From: Gillisia sp. Hel_I_86
GTDB taxonomy: Bacteria > Bacteroidota > Bacteroidia > Flavobacteriales > Flavobacteriaceae
Length of the DNA stretch: 64,000 nt
Reading direction: 5' to 3'
NCBI RefSeq assembly: GCF_007827275.1
Contig: NZ_VISE01000001.1
Coordinates: 62,001 to 126,000 of the forward strand
This document shows positions 18,937-27,443 of the stretch, piece after piece. The notes under the pieces are model-generated. The model was not told where the DNA came from. It saw only the letters and a program-made list of their open reading frames with translations, and searched no databases. The stretch's first letter is position 1, and each line of letters starts with the position of its first letter. Made by a program: the position numbers and the translations under genes.

Positions 18937-19022
18937 ACCCTCATTGAGGGTCTAATTCCTTGGGGGCTTGCCTCGAAATTTTAAAAGTATTTTCCAAATT
19001 ATACTTTGTGGGCTTGCCCCGA
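18937..19022. repeat. Short palindrome and 46-bp-spaced direct repeat
   Basis: ACCCTCATTGAGGGT (18937-18951) is a perfect palindrome around one central base. GGGCTTGCCTCGA (18964) and GGGCTTGCCCCGA (19010) are near-identical copies 46 bp apart. A similar palindrome, ACCCTCAATGAGGGA, lies at 55292. This repeat runs into the open frame upstream of the DUF368 gene, which argues against a start before 19042. Confidence 0.7.
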
Positions 19023-19041
19023 GGTTATTGATTATTTAAAA

Positions 19042-19989
19042 ATGCAAAGAAGCTTAAAGGATTACCTTACAATTAGCCTTAAAGGAATGGCAATGGGCGC
19101 TGCAGATGTGGTACCAGGAGTTTCCGGGGGGACAATTGCATTTATCACCGGTATTTATCAGGAATTAATTGCTACCATAAGCGGTATAAATTTAGGCCTT
19201 TTCAAAATTTGGAAAGAGCAAGGATTCAGGGCCATGTGGAAAGAAGCCAATGGTGCTTTTCTTGGTGCCCTGCTGTCGGGGGTTTTAATCAGCATTTTTA
19301 CGGTAATGAGGCTTACCAACTATTTGCTGGAAGAACATCCCATTTTAATTTGGTCTTTTTTCTTCGGTTTGATTTTGGCCAGTATCTGGTTTGTTGCTAA
19401 ACAAATCCCAAAATGGAATTTTAAAATTGTATTGGCATTATTGATTGGTGCAGCAATTGCACTTTATATAGTTATGCTTCCACCATTAGGGGCAAACACC
19501 AATCTGTGGTTTTTATTCTTAGCAGGCTCCATTGCTGTTTGTGCTATGATATTGCCAGGAATTTCCGGTGCTTTTATATTGGTGCTGTTAGGTTCTTATA
19601 AAACAATAACAGAAGCTGCGCATGATTTCGAGTTTAAAACCCTTGGTGTAGTTGCATTAGGTGCCATCGCAGGCCTTTTAACCTTTTCCCGCGTTTTAAA
19701 ATGGCTTTTCGATCATTATAGCAGCCTCACTTTAGCGGTGCTAACCGGGTTTATAGCTGGCTCGCTCAATAAAATATGGCCATGGAAAGAAATTTTGGAA
19801 TCTGAACAGATTGGCGATAAAACCATAGTGATAAGAGAAATGTCTGTATGGCCTACAAATTTTTCAGGAGAATCACATGTACTTGCCGCTATTGCATTAA
19901 TTCTTGCAGGATTTACTTTAATTCTTATCTTAGAGCGCGTAGCCACCCAAAAACCAATCGCTCAAAATGCAACAAACCAGGACCTTTAG
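19042..19989 (+). CDS. DUF368 family membrane protein (undecaprenyl-phosphate translocase family), copy 1
   Basis: The ATG at 19042 gives 315 residues; an in-frame GTG at 19006 would add 12 residues encoded by repeat DNA and is less likely. About eight to nine transmembrane helices are visible. Two internally related glycine-proline motifs, VPGVSGGTIAF (near residue 25) and LPGISGAFILVLLGSY (near 175), mark the DUF368 fold. DUF368 proteins (PopT) have been linked to returning undecaprenyl phosphate across the inner membrane for peptidoglycan and glycan synthesis; applying this here is inference. Its 3' end overlaps the second DUF368 gene by 23 bp. Confidence 0.88.
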   Translation: MQRSLKDYLTISLKGMAMGAADVVPGVSGGTIAFITGIYQELIATISGINLGLFKIWKEQGFRAMWKEANGAFLGALLSGVLISIFTVMRLTNYLLEEHPILIWSFFFGLILASIWFVAKQIPKWNFKIVLALLIGAAIALYIVMLPPLGANTNLWFLFLAGSIAVCAMILPGISGAFILVLLGSYKTITEAAHDFEFKTLGVVALGAIAGLLTFSRVLKWLFDHYSSLTLAVLTGFIAGSLNKIWPWKEILESEQIGDKTIVIREMSVWPTNFSGESHVLAAIALILAGFTLILILERVATQKPIAQNATNQDL

Positions 19990-20983
19990 AGACAAAATTT
20001 TTCTAGTACTTAAAGGTTTGGCAATGGGAGCAGCTAATAAAGTTCCCGGCGTTTCTGGAGGTGTGGTAGCCTTTGTTGCCGGCTTTTATGAAGAATTTAT
20101 ATACTCCCTTCAAAAGATCAATCTTAAGGCTTTTAAACTGCTAATAAATGGCAGATTTAGAAGTCTCTTCCAATACGTAAACGGGAAATTCCTAGGCCTT
20201 TTGATTCTTGGAATGGTGATAAGTTATTTTAGTGTTTCCCAATTGCTGGACTATTTGATCGTCCATTATGAACTCTATGTTTGGGCTTCCTTTTTTGGAA
20301 TGATCATTGGATCTATTTATTACATCAGCAAAGATTTCAAAAGCTGGTCTAATCGCAGTATCACCTTTATGATGATGGGTATAGTCGCCGGAATCGCGAT
20401 CAGCTTCTTGGAACCTGCCAGGGAAAATGATAACCTTTGGTTTGTTTTTGTTTGCGGCATTATAGGTGTTTCCGGAATGACGCTGCCTGGGCTATCAGGC
20501 TCCTTCATTCTCATCCTTCTTGGGAATTATGTACTACTGCTTATAGATTCTGTAAATGCCTTATATGATACTATAAAGGATTTACTTCTAATGGATTTTT
20601 CCTTTGTAGACGATTCCCAAAGAATGCGGCTATTGCAGGTGCTCGTGGTATTTTCTTTCGGCTCTTTAGCGGGACTTGTCTCGCTTTCCCATGTACTAGG
20701 CTTCGTTCTTAAACGTTATAAAAAAGAAACCTATTCGGTAATCATCGGATTTATTGCTGGTTCTTTAGGGGTGGTTTGGCCTTGGAAAGAAAAGGTCTAT
20801 AAGCTAGATGCCACGGGCGACTTTATACTGGATGTGCATGGAAATAGGATATTGGATAATTATGACAGATATTTTCCAACATTTGCAACTTCAGAAACAT
20901 GGTTGGCGATCTTTTTCATAGTAATAGGTGCCTTTATAGTATTGGGCTTAGGTTGGTACGAAAATAGAAATAAAGCGGTATGA
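19967..20983 (+). CDS. DUF368 family membrane protein, copy 2
   Basis: This 338-residue paralogue of the preceding gene starts inside it. It carries the same pair of motifs, VPGVSGGVVAFVAGFYEE and LPGLSGSFILILLGNYVLL, in a multi-helix membrane protein. A hydrophilic loop of about 30 residues near 270-300 (KVYKLDATGDFILD) differs from copy 1. The sequences are clearly diverged, so this is an old duplication; a heteromeric transporter or two substrates or conditions are possible. It overlaps aroE by 4 bp, so the three genes are one transcription unit. Confidence 0.88.
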   Translation: MQQTRTFRDKIFLVLKGLAMGAANKVPGVSGGVVAFVAGFYEEFIYSLQKINLKAFKLLINGRFRSLFQYVNGKFLGLLILGMVISYFSVSQLLDYLIVHYELYVWASFFGMIIGSIYYISKDFKSWSNRSITFMMMGIVAGIAISFLEPARENDNLWFVFVCGIIGVSGMTLPGLSGSFILILLGNYVLLLIDSVNALYDTIKDLLLMDFSFVDDSQRMRLLQVLVVFSFGSLAGLVSLSHVLGFVLKRYKKETYSVIIGFIAGSLGVVWPWKEKVYKLDATGDFILDVHGNRILDNYDRYFPTFATSETWLAIFFIVIGAFIVLGLGWYENRNKAV

Positions 20984-21711
20984 AAACCTTTGGCCTAATT
21001 GGAAAGAATATAGATTATTCATTTTCCAGAACGTATTTCAATCAGAAATTTTCTTCTGAAAAAACCGAGGCAAGGTATAAGAATTTTGATCTAATAGATA
21101 TTACCGAATTCCCTAAGCTCCTTAAACAGATTAATGACATTAAGGGTTTTAATGTCACGATCCCATATAAGGAGGTAATTATCCCTTATCTAGATGAAAT
21201 AGATGATACCGCTAGGGAGATTGGCGCTGTAAACACCATTAAAATTAAGGATGATGGAAAATTAATTGGCTACAACACCGATTTTTATGGCTTTTCTGAA
21301 GCGCTAAAACCATATTTGAAGTCCCATCATACCAAAGCACTCATCCTGGGAACCGGAGGGGCTTCCAAAGCAGTATCTTATGCACTTCAAAAATTAGGGA
21401 TTCCAGTAACTTATGTTTCCAGGTCTAAATCCATTCACAATTTTGTTTATTCAGAATTAACTCCAGCAATTATGGAGGAATATAACTTAATCGTTAATTG
21501 TACACCGTTGGGAACCTTTCCCAATATTGAACAGTACCCCCCAATCCCAACTAGATACCTTACACCTAAACACTTGGTTTTCGATCTAATTTATAACCCC
21601 TCTCAAACAAAACTGATGAAACTTGCGTTAAATCAAAATGCGAAAGTTACAAACGGACTAGGAATGTTGGAATTTCAGGCAGAAAAAGCTTGGGAAATCT
21701 GGAATCAGTAA
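20980..21711 (+). CDS. aroE: Shikimate dehydrogenase (short flavobacterial form)
   Basis: The 243-residue cytosolic enzyme reduces 3-dehydroshikimate with NADPH in aromatic amino-acid synthesis. The catalytic lysine lies in GFNVTIPYKE, the substrate Asp in GYNTDFYGF, and the NADP-binding loop in LILGTGGASKAVSYAL. It is shorter than the E. coli enzyme (about 272). Its N-terminus reads GKNIDYSFSRTYFN instead of the usual HSxSPxxHN, the variant seen in flavobacteria. The start overlaps the stop of the second DUF368 gene (ATGA). Confidence 0.92.
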   Translation: MKTFGLIGKNIDYSFSRTYFNQKFSSEKTEARYKNFDLIDITEFPKLLKQINDIKGFNVTIPYKEVIIPYLDEIDDTAREIGAVNTIKIKDDGKLIGYNTDFYGFSEALKPYLKSHHTKALILGTGGASKAVSYALQKLGIPVTYVSRSKSIHNFVYSELTPAIMEEYNLIVNCTPLGTFPNIEQYPPIPTRYLTPKHLVFDLIYNPSQTKLMKLALNQNAKVTNGLGMLEFQAEKAWEIWNQ

Positions 21712-21822
21712 TTTAACATGTTTATTCTTTCAAGCCATAAAATGATGTAAAACCTTGTTAGGTTTTTACGGAGTTGTTATCTTTCAGCAATAATATTTTG
21801 ACGAACCTTAACATTGAAAGAT

Positions 21823-24141
21823 ATGTCTCAGCAAGAAAATGAAAAAATGAAGAATGACGACCTCCCAAAAGAAGATAAAAACACTTCTGAAATAATTACT
21901 TCCGTTAGCGAAGAAACTGTTTCGGAAAAAAACAAGGGGCACAATGAAGATGAATCCAAAGAAAATTCATTTTCAGATACTGAAAAATCCAAAAAAACGG
22001 TTTCAGAAAAGGAAAAATACGAATTGGAACATGCAATGGTAGACGAAAGTGAAACTACTGGCAAGTCCCCTGAAACTGAAGAGAAAGAACACGAACTGAG
22101 TAAAAATCAAGATCTGGACGAAGATGAGGAGAAAGCTCCTGTTTCAACAGAGAAGAAAAGTGTCCAGTCTGAATTTGATGACTCTGTAGCTGAAGATAGT
22201 GAGGATGAAACAACTAAGGAACATGCCATGGTAGACGAAAATGAAACTACCGGTAAGTCCCCTGAAACTGAAGAGAAAGAACACGAGCTGAGTAAAAATC
22301 AGGATCTGGAAGATGAGGAAGAGGGAACTCCAGTTTCAACAGACAAGAAAAGTGTCCAGTCTGAGTTTGAAGATTCGGTAGCAGAAGAAAGCGAGGATGA
22401 AACAACTACCGAACGCCATGGAATCGAAAAGAAGGATTTTCATGCCATGACCAAAGAAGACTTGGTGAAAGAATTGGAAAGGCTTATAAAAGTTGAGAAA
22501 ATTCAAGCTATTAAGGAACATGTAGAAGAAATAAAAGCGGAATTCAATGCCAAGTTCGATGAAGAACTGGAAGAAAAGAAAGAAGAGTTCCTGGCCGATG
22601 GAGGCAATATTATAGATTTTCATTATTCTACGCCAATCAAGAAGGAATTCAATTCCATATATTTTGACTATAAAGAGAAGCGAAACAACTATTACAAGCA
22701 ATTAAAGCAGGATCTGAATAAAAATTTAAATCGCAGGCTTGAGATAATTGAAGAATTGAAAGGACTTTTAGGAGTAGAGGAAAACATTAACACCACCTAT
22801 AAACATTTTAAGGAACTACAGGATAAATGGCGTACGGCAGGTCCAATTCCAAGGGACAAATACAATACGGTTTGGAACACCTACCACCACCATGTAGAAA
22901 ATTTTTATGATTTTTTGCACCTTAACAGGGATTTTCGGGATTTGGATTTTAAACATAATCTGGAGCAAAAATTAAAGATCATAGATCGTGCTGAAGAATT
23001 AACCTTGGAAACAGATTCCAATCGGGCTTTTAGGGAACTGCAAATGCTCCACAAAATGTGGAAAGAAGAGCTGGGACCGGTAGCAAAAGAATTCAGGGAC
23101 GATATTTGGGACCGGTTTAGTGAAGCTACCCGTAAAATCCACGATCTAAGACAATCTTATTATGACGATCAGGATAAAATTCATGAGAAAAACCTTGAGG
23201 TAAAAGAAGGGATTATTGAAAAGCTAAAAGCTATAGCAGAAGGTGAGTACAAATCCCACAGCCAATGGCAACAAAAAATAAAAGAAATAGAAGCCTTAAG
23301 ACAATCGTTTTTTGAAGCAGGAAAAGTACCAAGGGCAAAGAACGAAGCCACTTGGAGTGCTTTTAAACAAGTAGTGCGGCAATTTAACCGTAATAAAAAT
23401 GCCTATTACAAAGCCTTGAAAAAGGATCAATATGAGAACCTTAACAAGAAAAAAGAACTCATAAAAATAGCCGAGGAAAACAAGGACAATGAAGATTTAA
23501 AGGCTACCACGCCCATCATGAAAAAAATACAGACCGACTGGAAAAAAGTTGGTCATGTACCTAGAAAAGACAGCGATAAGGTTTGGAAACAGTTTAAAGC
23601 TGCTTGTAATCATTTTTTTGACCGACTTCATAAAGCGAGCAACCAAGAAAATGAGGAAGAATCCAAAGCATTCGATCAGAAAAAAGAATTATTGGATTCT
23701 TTAAAAGCCATGGAATTTGAGGGAGATAAGAGAAAAGACCTTCCAAAAATCAAGAAGGCCATGGAAGAATGGAAGAATATTGGAAGAGTGCCTTATAACA
23801 AACGCTTTATAGAGGAAAAATTCAATAAAGTACTGGATCAATTATTCTCCAAATTGGATGTGGACCATACCAAAGCCGAGATGATGAAATATGAAAATAA
23901 GATTCAGGCAATAAATGATGCTGACGATGACAAAAAACTGCGAAATGAGCATTATTTCTTGAGCAAGAAAGTTGAAGAAACCAAGGCAGATATACGCCAA
24001 TTAGAAAACAACCTTCAATTCTTTTCGAATGTTAAAGATGACAATCCATTGGTACAAGAAGTTCACAAGAACATCGCAGACCATAAAGAGCAATTAAAGA
24101 TCTGGAAAGAGAAATTGGAAAAAGTGAAGTCTTTGTACTAA
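21823..24141 (+). CDS. DUF349 repeat protein with acidic duplicated N-terminus
   Basis: The protein has about 772 residues. An ATG at 21823 is preferred to the TTG at 21814. Residues about 1-215 are very acidic and low in complexity and include two copies of a 64-residue unit (about 70-133 and 134-197). The rest (about 220-720) holds five or so DUF349 repeats of about 70 residues, recognisable by TAGPIPRDKYNTVWNTY, EAGKVPRAKNEATWSAF, KVGHVPRKDSDKVWKQF and IGRVPYNKRFIEEKF. The C-terminus is a coiled coil (KKVEETKADIRQLENNL). It is soluble with no signal peptide. The family's role is not known to me. Confidence 0.9.
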   Translation: MSQQENEKMKNDDLPKEDKNTSEIITSVSEETVSEKNKGHNEDESKENSFSDTEKSKKTVSEKEKYELEHAMVDESETTGKSPETEEKEHELSKNQDLDEDEEKAPVSTEKKSVQSEFDDSVAEDSEDETTKEHAMVDENETTGKSPETEEKEHELSKNQDLEDEEEGTPVSTDKKSVQSEFEDSVAEESEDETTTERHGIEKKDFHAMTKEDLVKELERLIKVEKIQAIKEHVEEIKAEFNAKFDEELEEKKEEFLADGGNIIDFHYSTPIKKEFNSIYFDYKEKRNNYYKQLKQDLNKNLNRRLEIIEELKGLLGVEENINTTYKHFKELQDKWRTAGPIPRDKYNTVWNTYHHHVENFYDFLHLNRDFRDLDFKHNLEQKLKIIDRAEELTLETDSNRAFRELQMLHKMWKEELGPVAKEFRDDIWDRFSEATRKIHDLRQSYYDDQDKIHEKNLEVKEGIIEKLKAIAEGEYKSHSQWQQKIKEIEALRQSFFEAGKVPRAKNEATWSAFKQVVRQFNRNKNAYYKALKKDQYENLNKKKELIKIAEENKDNEDLKATTPIMKKIQTDWKKVGHVPRKDSDKVWKQFKAACNHFFDRLHKASNQENEEESKAFDQKKELLDSLKAMEFEGDKRKDLPKIKKAMEEWKNIGRVPYNKRFIEEKFNKVLDQLFSKLDVDHTKAEMMKYENKIQAINDADDDKKLRNEHYFLSKKVEETKADIRQLENNLQFFSNVKDDNPLVQEVHKNIADHKEQLKIWKEKLEKVKSLY
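22028..22411 (+). repeat. In-frame 192-bp tandem duplication inside the DUF349 gene
   Basis: The stretch from about 22028 to 22219 is repeated at 22220 to 22411 with an offset of exactly 192 bp (64 codons); for example ATGGTAGACGAAA is at 22036 and 22228. The copies differ at scattered, partly synonymous positions, so the duplication is not very recent. Confidence 0.88.
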
Positions 24142-24176
24142 ACAGCTATATCCATAATTATCATTAAGGCAAAATT

Positions 24177-24648
24177 CGTCATGCTGCACTTGATTCAGCA
24201 TCTTTCTTGATAAACATGAGACCCCTGAAACAAGTTACCATTGACGCAATACATAAGTTACTGATTAATATCTAATTATAGCATCTAATTCCTTGGCCAA
24301 TTTTAATACGCTTTTTGTTCTTATTGCGGTTATTCCAAGAATTTGCAAAACACTCCCTTTGGTCTATAAAGCTTTGATTAATTTTAATGATTGTTCATTT
24401 TTTTGTTTGTCCAAAAAAACGGAACCAAAAAAAGGACACTTTTTTGTAGGTGTTCCCAATTATGCTACCGCGTAATTGGAACCGTACTCCCCTAGCTAAA
24501 TTTTCTCCAAGGCTTCGAAAATTTTACGCTGGGGAAGCACTACACTGCAAAAAAGAAGGTCTTAAAAACGATAGATCTGCTAAGAACCATCATACGTCAA
24601 TTTCCCACGCTGGATAAATTTTTTTATCACAGGTCTCGGGGTGACGAC
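24177..24648. repeat. Palindromic repeat element split by ~340 bp of other DNA
   Basis: The 587-bp gap between the convergent DUF349 and mazG genes begins (24177-24248) with CGTCATGCTGCACTTGATTC and a GACCCCTGAAACAAG/TACCATTGACG segment. At 24593-24648 it resumes with ACGTCAATTTCCCACGCTGG through GGTCTCGGGGTGACG, the right-hand part of the element seen at 14111 and 50884. Between them lie about 340 bp that do not match the element and have no convincing gene. The minus strand near 24275-24345 reads like the last 25-28 codons of a protein (ILGITAIRTKSVLKLAKEL, then stop), perhaps a decayed gene fragment. Confidence 0.75.
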
Positions 24649-24671
24649 AATTAAATATTCTGAATTTATAT

Positions 24672-24703
24672 AAAAAGGCAAAGTTTTAAAACTTCGCCTT
24701 TTT
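24672..24703. terminator. Strong bidirectional terminator between DUF349 and mazG
   Basis: AAAAAGGC (24672-24679) pairs with GCCTTTTT (24696-24703), and AAGTTT/AAACTT extend the stem past one mismatch. Runs of A on one side and T on the other make it usable from both directions, as expected between convergent genes. Confidence 0.8.
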
Positions 24704-24728
24704 ATATATTGTATAAAGGAAACTTTTT

Positions 24729-25502
24729 TTAAAGTGTCTTGGCCTCTTCCCAAAAAACATCCATTTCTGCCAAGCTCATATCACGTAAGGGCGTATTTCT
24801 TTCGTGGGCCTTCCCTTCCAGGTACTGAAATCGTTTAATGAATTTTTTGTTGGTGCGCTCTAAGGCAGTTTCCGGGTTTATATTCAGGAACCTTGCATAA
24901 TTGATCATCGAGAACAAAACATCTCCAAATTCAGCCTCCATTTTATCCGTATCAGCTATATTTACTTCATGCTGAAGCTCTTCCAGTTCCTCCTTCAATT
25001 TTTCAAAGACCTGTTGTGGTTCTTCCCAATCGAATCCTACGCCCGCAACTTTCTCTTGAATCCTACTTGCCTTGACCAAGGAAGGCAAGGAAACAGGCAC
25101 CCCTTCCAAAACGCTTTTTTTACCCTCTTTTAATTTCAGCTTTTCCCAATTTTGTTTGACCTCCTCTTCATTTGCCACTTTTACGTCGCCATAAATATGC
25201 GGGTGGCGATCTATAAGCTTATCACAAATACTATTGGTAAGATCGGCAATATCAAACTGGCTTTTCTCACTTCCAATCTTTGCGTAAAACACAATATGGA
25301 GCAAAATATCACCCAGCTCTTTTTTGATCTCTTCGGGATCATTATCTAAAATAGCATCGCCCAGCTCATAGACCTCCTCTATAGTAAGGTGCCGTAGAGA
25401 CTCCATGGTTTGTTTTTTATCCCAAGGACATTTTTCCCTTAACTCATCCATGATGGTTAAAAGCCTATCTATCGCCTTTAGTTGATCTTGTCTTGAATTC
25501 AT
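24729..25502 (-). CDS. mazG: Nucleoside triphosphate pyrophosphohydrolase MazG
   Basis: The 257-residue cytosolic enzyme hydrolyses NTPs or dNTPs to the monophosphate and pyrophosphate, a house-cleaning role. It has the tandem MazG arrangement. The N-terminal domain has CPWDKKQTMESL, E42-E43 in IEEVYEL, and E62 and D65 in KELGDILLH. The C-terminal domain has VGFDWEEPQQVFEKLKEELEEL and AEFGDVLFSMINYAR. Both retain the EExxE...ExxD metal pattern. Length matches the E. coli type (about 263). MazG can also lower (p)ppGpp levels in E. coli; no such link is shown here. Confidence 0.94.
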   Translation of the reverse strand: MNSRQDQLKAIDRLLTIMDELREKCPWDKKQTMESLRHLTIEEVYELGDAILDNDPEEIKKELGDILLHIVFYAKIGSEKSQFDIADLTNSICDKLIDRHPHIYGDVKVANEEEVKQNWEKLKLKEGKKSVLEGVPVSLPSLVKASRIQEKVAGVGFDWEEPQQVFEKLKEELEELQHEVNIADTDKMEAEFGDVLFSMINYARFLNINPETALERTNKKFIKRFQYLEGKAHERNTPLRDMSLAEMDVFWEEAKTL

Positions 25503-25577
25503 GATACCATGCTTTTTGTAAAAATACGATTGTGGATTTATTTCCGAAGCTAAAAATTTTAGATAATAGCATAAAAG

Positions 25578-25608
25578 AAAGCAGCCTTAAATTGCTTAAA
25601 GCTGCTTT
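25578..25608 (-). terminator. Hairpin terminator stranded downstream of the DUF5606 gene
   Basis: AAAGCAGC (25578-25585) pairs with GCTGCTTT (25601-25608), flanked by A- and T-runs. It is 290 bp beyond the end of the DUF5606 gene, from which it is separated by the repeat block 25653-25847. It would end minus-strand transcription before mazG. Confidence 0.6.
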
Positions 25609-25652
25609 TTAGTATTAATTTTTATATATCCGTTGCTTGTCCTATAATTTTT

Positions 25653-25847
25653 TGTTACCCTGAGATCCGTGATAAAAAAATCATCCAGCGTAGGAAATTG
25701 ACGTGTTTTTTATATAAGCTGATGGGATGCTGAAACAAGTTCAGCATGACGACAATTCCGCATCGTCACCCTGAACTGGTTTCAGGGTCTCTATTTACTG
25801 TGTTGATTCTTAGTGTTATAAGATTCTGAAACAAGTTCAGAATGACG
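25653..25847. repeat. Composite palindromic repeat element, inverted copy, plus an extra module
   Basis: From GTTACCCTGAGATC (25654) to TTTCAGGGTCT (25790) this is the reverse complement of the elements at 14111-14280 and 50884-51054. It includes ATTGACGTG, AGCTGATGGGATGCTGAAAC and CGTCACCCTGAACTGG. A further palindrome, GATTCTGAAACAAGTTCAGAATGACG, follows at 25821-25846. Together with the hairpin at 25578 it accounts for most of the 397-bp gap between mazG and the DUF5606 gene. Confidence 0.9.
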
Positions 25848-25899
25848 TTATTTATCATTTTACGATACTTTACGGATATACAATGATTAATTCAGAAAT

Positions 25900-26337
25900 T
25901 TATTCTTCCTCTTCTGAAGAAGCTTTTTCTTCTGATGTAGCTTTTTCTTCCACAGAAAATTCTGTGAATCCATTTTTCACCAATAAATTATACCATTGGA
26001 TCACTTTTTTGATATCGCTTTGATATACCCGCTCTGCATCATAATCTGGTAAGACCTCAGAAAAATAAGCTTCCAATTCTTTCTTCGAAGCTTTTGCGCT
26101 TATTGCTTCTTTGCCGGCTTCCTTTTCAAACATTTTCTGAAAAATAGTGCCCAAAGGAACTTCTTCAGTATATGTATAGATAGCGATCTCACTCAATAAG
26201 CTTACATTGTGGCGCACATTTACAGCGATTTTCTTCTGATCTATAATGGATTTAGCGATAAAACCACCTCTAGTTTGTGCTGACAACTCATATAATCCCG
26301 GTTTTCCCGAAATTGATAAAATCTTTTCTAAACCCAT
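25900..26337 (-). CDS. DUF5606 family protein
   Basis: This 145-residue soluble protein is conserved in Bacteroidota. The N-terminus MGLEKILSISGKPGLYELSA and the following RGGFIAKSIIDQKKIAV form a small beta domain. Residues about 85-130 are helical, and the C-terminus is acidic (SEEKATSEEKASSEEEE), perhaps a disordered tail. There is no enzyme motif. Function is unknown, though the Lys/Arg-rich beta core resembles an RNA- or protein-binding module. It lies 58 bp downstream of def and has its own promoter candidate in that gap. Confidence 0.8.
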   Translation of the reverse strand: MGLEKILSISGKPGLYELSAQTRGGFIAKSIIDQKKIAVNVRHNVSLLSEIAIYTYTEEVPLGTIFQKMFEKEAGKEAISAKASKKELEAYFSEVLPDYDAERVYQSDIKKVIQWYNLLVKNGFTEFSVEEKATSEEKASSEEEE

Positions 26338-26360
26338 ATTGTATTATAAATTTTGGCTGG

Positions 26361-26390
26361 CAAATATCTATTCTCTCTGCTTAATATCAA
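26361..26390 (-). promoter_or_regulatory. Promoter candidate for the DUF5606 gene
   Basis: On the minus strand TTG (26390-26388), inside TTTTTG, is followed after exactly 19 nt by GATATTTG (26368-26361), one mismatch from TAnnTTTG. The leader to the ATG at 26337 would be about 20 nt. Confidence 0.5.
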
Positions 26391-26395
26391 AAAGA

Positions 26396-26986
26396 TTAAC
26401 GTCCTTTTTTAATCAATGGGAAACGCATCCTATAATCGGCATGCACTTTTCCTTTTGAGATATTTGTCAATTTCCCTTTAATTAATCTTTTTTTAAGGCT
26501 GGATAATTTATCGGTGAACAGGATTCCTTCAATATGATCATATTCATGTTGAATAACCCTTGCGCCTATTCCGTTAAATGTCTTGGTGTGAGATTCAAAT
26601 TTTTCATCCAAATATTCAATTGTAATTGTAGGCTTTCTAAAAACATCTTCCCTAATATCCGGAATACTCAAGCATCCTTCATTAAATGCCCACTCTTCTC
26701 CCTCTTCAGCAATAATCTTAGGATTTATAAAAACCATCTTCATGTTGGCAAGTTGCTCATTTTCTTCTTCACTTAGGTTTTCTTCATCCACAAAAGGGGA
26801 TGGATCTATCATAAACATTCGAATAGCCCTCCCTACTTGCGGTGCAGCCAAACCTACGCCCATCGCCTCATACATGGTTTCCCACATATTTGCAATAAGT
26901 TCATCCAATTTGGGGTAATCTTCTGGGATCTCTTTCCCTTTTTTTCTTAATACCGGATCTCCGTAGGCGACAATGGGTAAAATCAT
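26396..26986 (-). CDS. def: Peptide deformylase
   Basis: The 196-residue enzyme removes the formyl group from the initiator methionine of nascent proteins. All three signature motifs are present: GVGLAAPQVG (Q50), EGCLSIPD (C105 metal ligand) and QHEYDHIEG (H147, E148, H151). An insertion rich in E and N at about 65-82 is common in Bacteroidota deformylases. It lies between ruvX (36 bp upstream) and the DUF5606 gene on the same strand. Confidence 0.96.
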   Translation of the reverse strand: MILPIVAYGDPVLRKKGKEIPEDYPKLDELIANMWETMYEAMGVGLAAPQVGRAIRMFMIDPSPFVDEENLSEEENEQLANMKMVFINPKIIAEEGEEWAFNEGCLSIPDIREDVFRKPTITIEYLDEKFESHTKTFNGIGARVIQHEYDHIEGILFTDKLSSLKKRLIKGKLTNISKGKVHADYRMRFPLIKKGR

Positions 26987-27022
26987 TTTAAAATAAATAT
27001 TGAAAGTTTAATATTGAATTTT

Positions 27023-27430
27023 CTAAGAATATAAATAAGACTGTAAAATAATAGTGGCACTTATTTCGTCTACCAATGCTTTATTTTGGCGCTTTTTCTT
27101 TTTTAGTCCGCTATCTATCATGGTTTTAACTGCCATTTTCGATGTAAAGCGTTCGTCCACTCTTTTTAATTGCATTCCTGGAAACTTTAACGTGAATTTT
27201 CTGATGAATTCTGAAATTGCGACTTCACTTTGGGAAGCAGAATTATCCATTTGTTTAGGTTCCCCCACGAGTACCAGTTCTACATTTTCAGAACCAAAAT
27301 AAGATTCCAAAAACTTCATTAGCTCTCTAGTATCAACCGTAGTGAGACCTGAGGCTATGATCTGCATCTCATCTGAAACTGCAATTCCCGTACGTTTTGT
27401 ACCATAATCTAAGGCCAAAATCCGTGCCAT
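27023..27430 (-). CDS. ruvX: YqgF/RuvX family RNase H-like nuclease
   Basis: The protein has 135 residues counting from the second of two adjacent ATGs. LALDYGTKRTGIAVSDE holds the first catalytic Asp of the RNase H-like fold; VGEPKQMDNSASQ and KRVDERFTSKMA are the other family motifs, with DEISATIILQSYL at the end. YqgF is described as a Holliday-junction resolvase-like enzyme and as a 16S rRNA 5'-end processing factor; which applies here cannot be read. It is the first gene of ruvX - def - DUF5606. Confidence 0.93.
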   Translation of the reverse strand: MARILALDYGTKRTGIAVSDEMQIIASGLTTVDTRELMKFLESYFGSENVELVLVGEPKQMDNSASQSEVAISEFIRKFTLKFPGMQLKRVDERFTSKMAVKTMIDSGLKKKKRQNKALVDEISATIILQSYLYS

Positions 27431-27443
27431 CATAAATTTTAGG

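Noticed and set aside
19006-19041. GTG start 12 codons upstream for the first DUF368 gene
   Set aside because: The added residues come from the GGGCTTGCCCCGA repeat; the ATG at 19042 gives the family's usual N-terminus.
24293-24475. 60-codon open frame in the DUF349-mazG gap
   Set aside because: Its composition (Phe/Cys-rich, Lys runs) and repeat surroundings look non-coding; no start signal and no known family.
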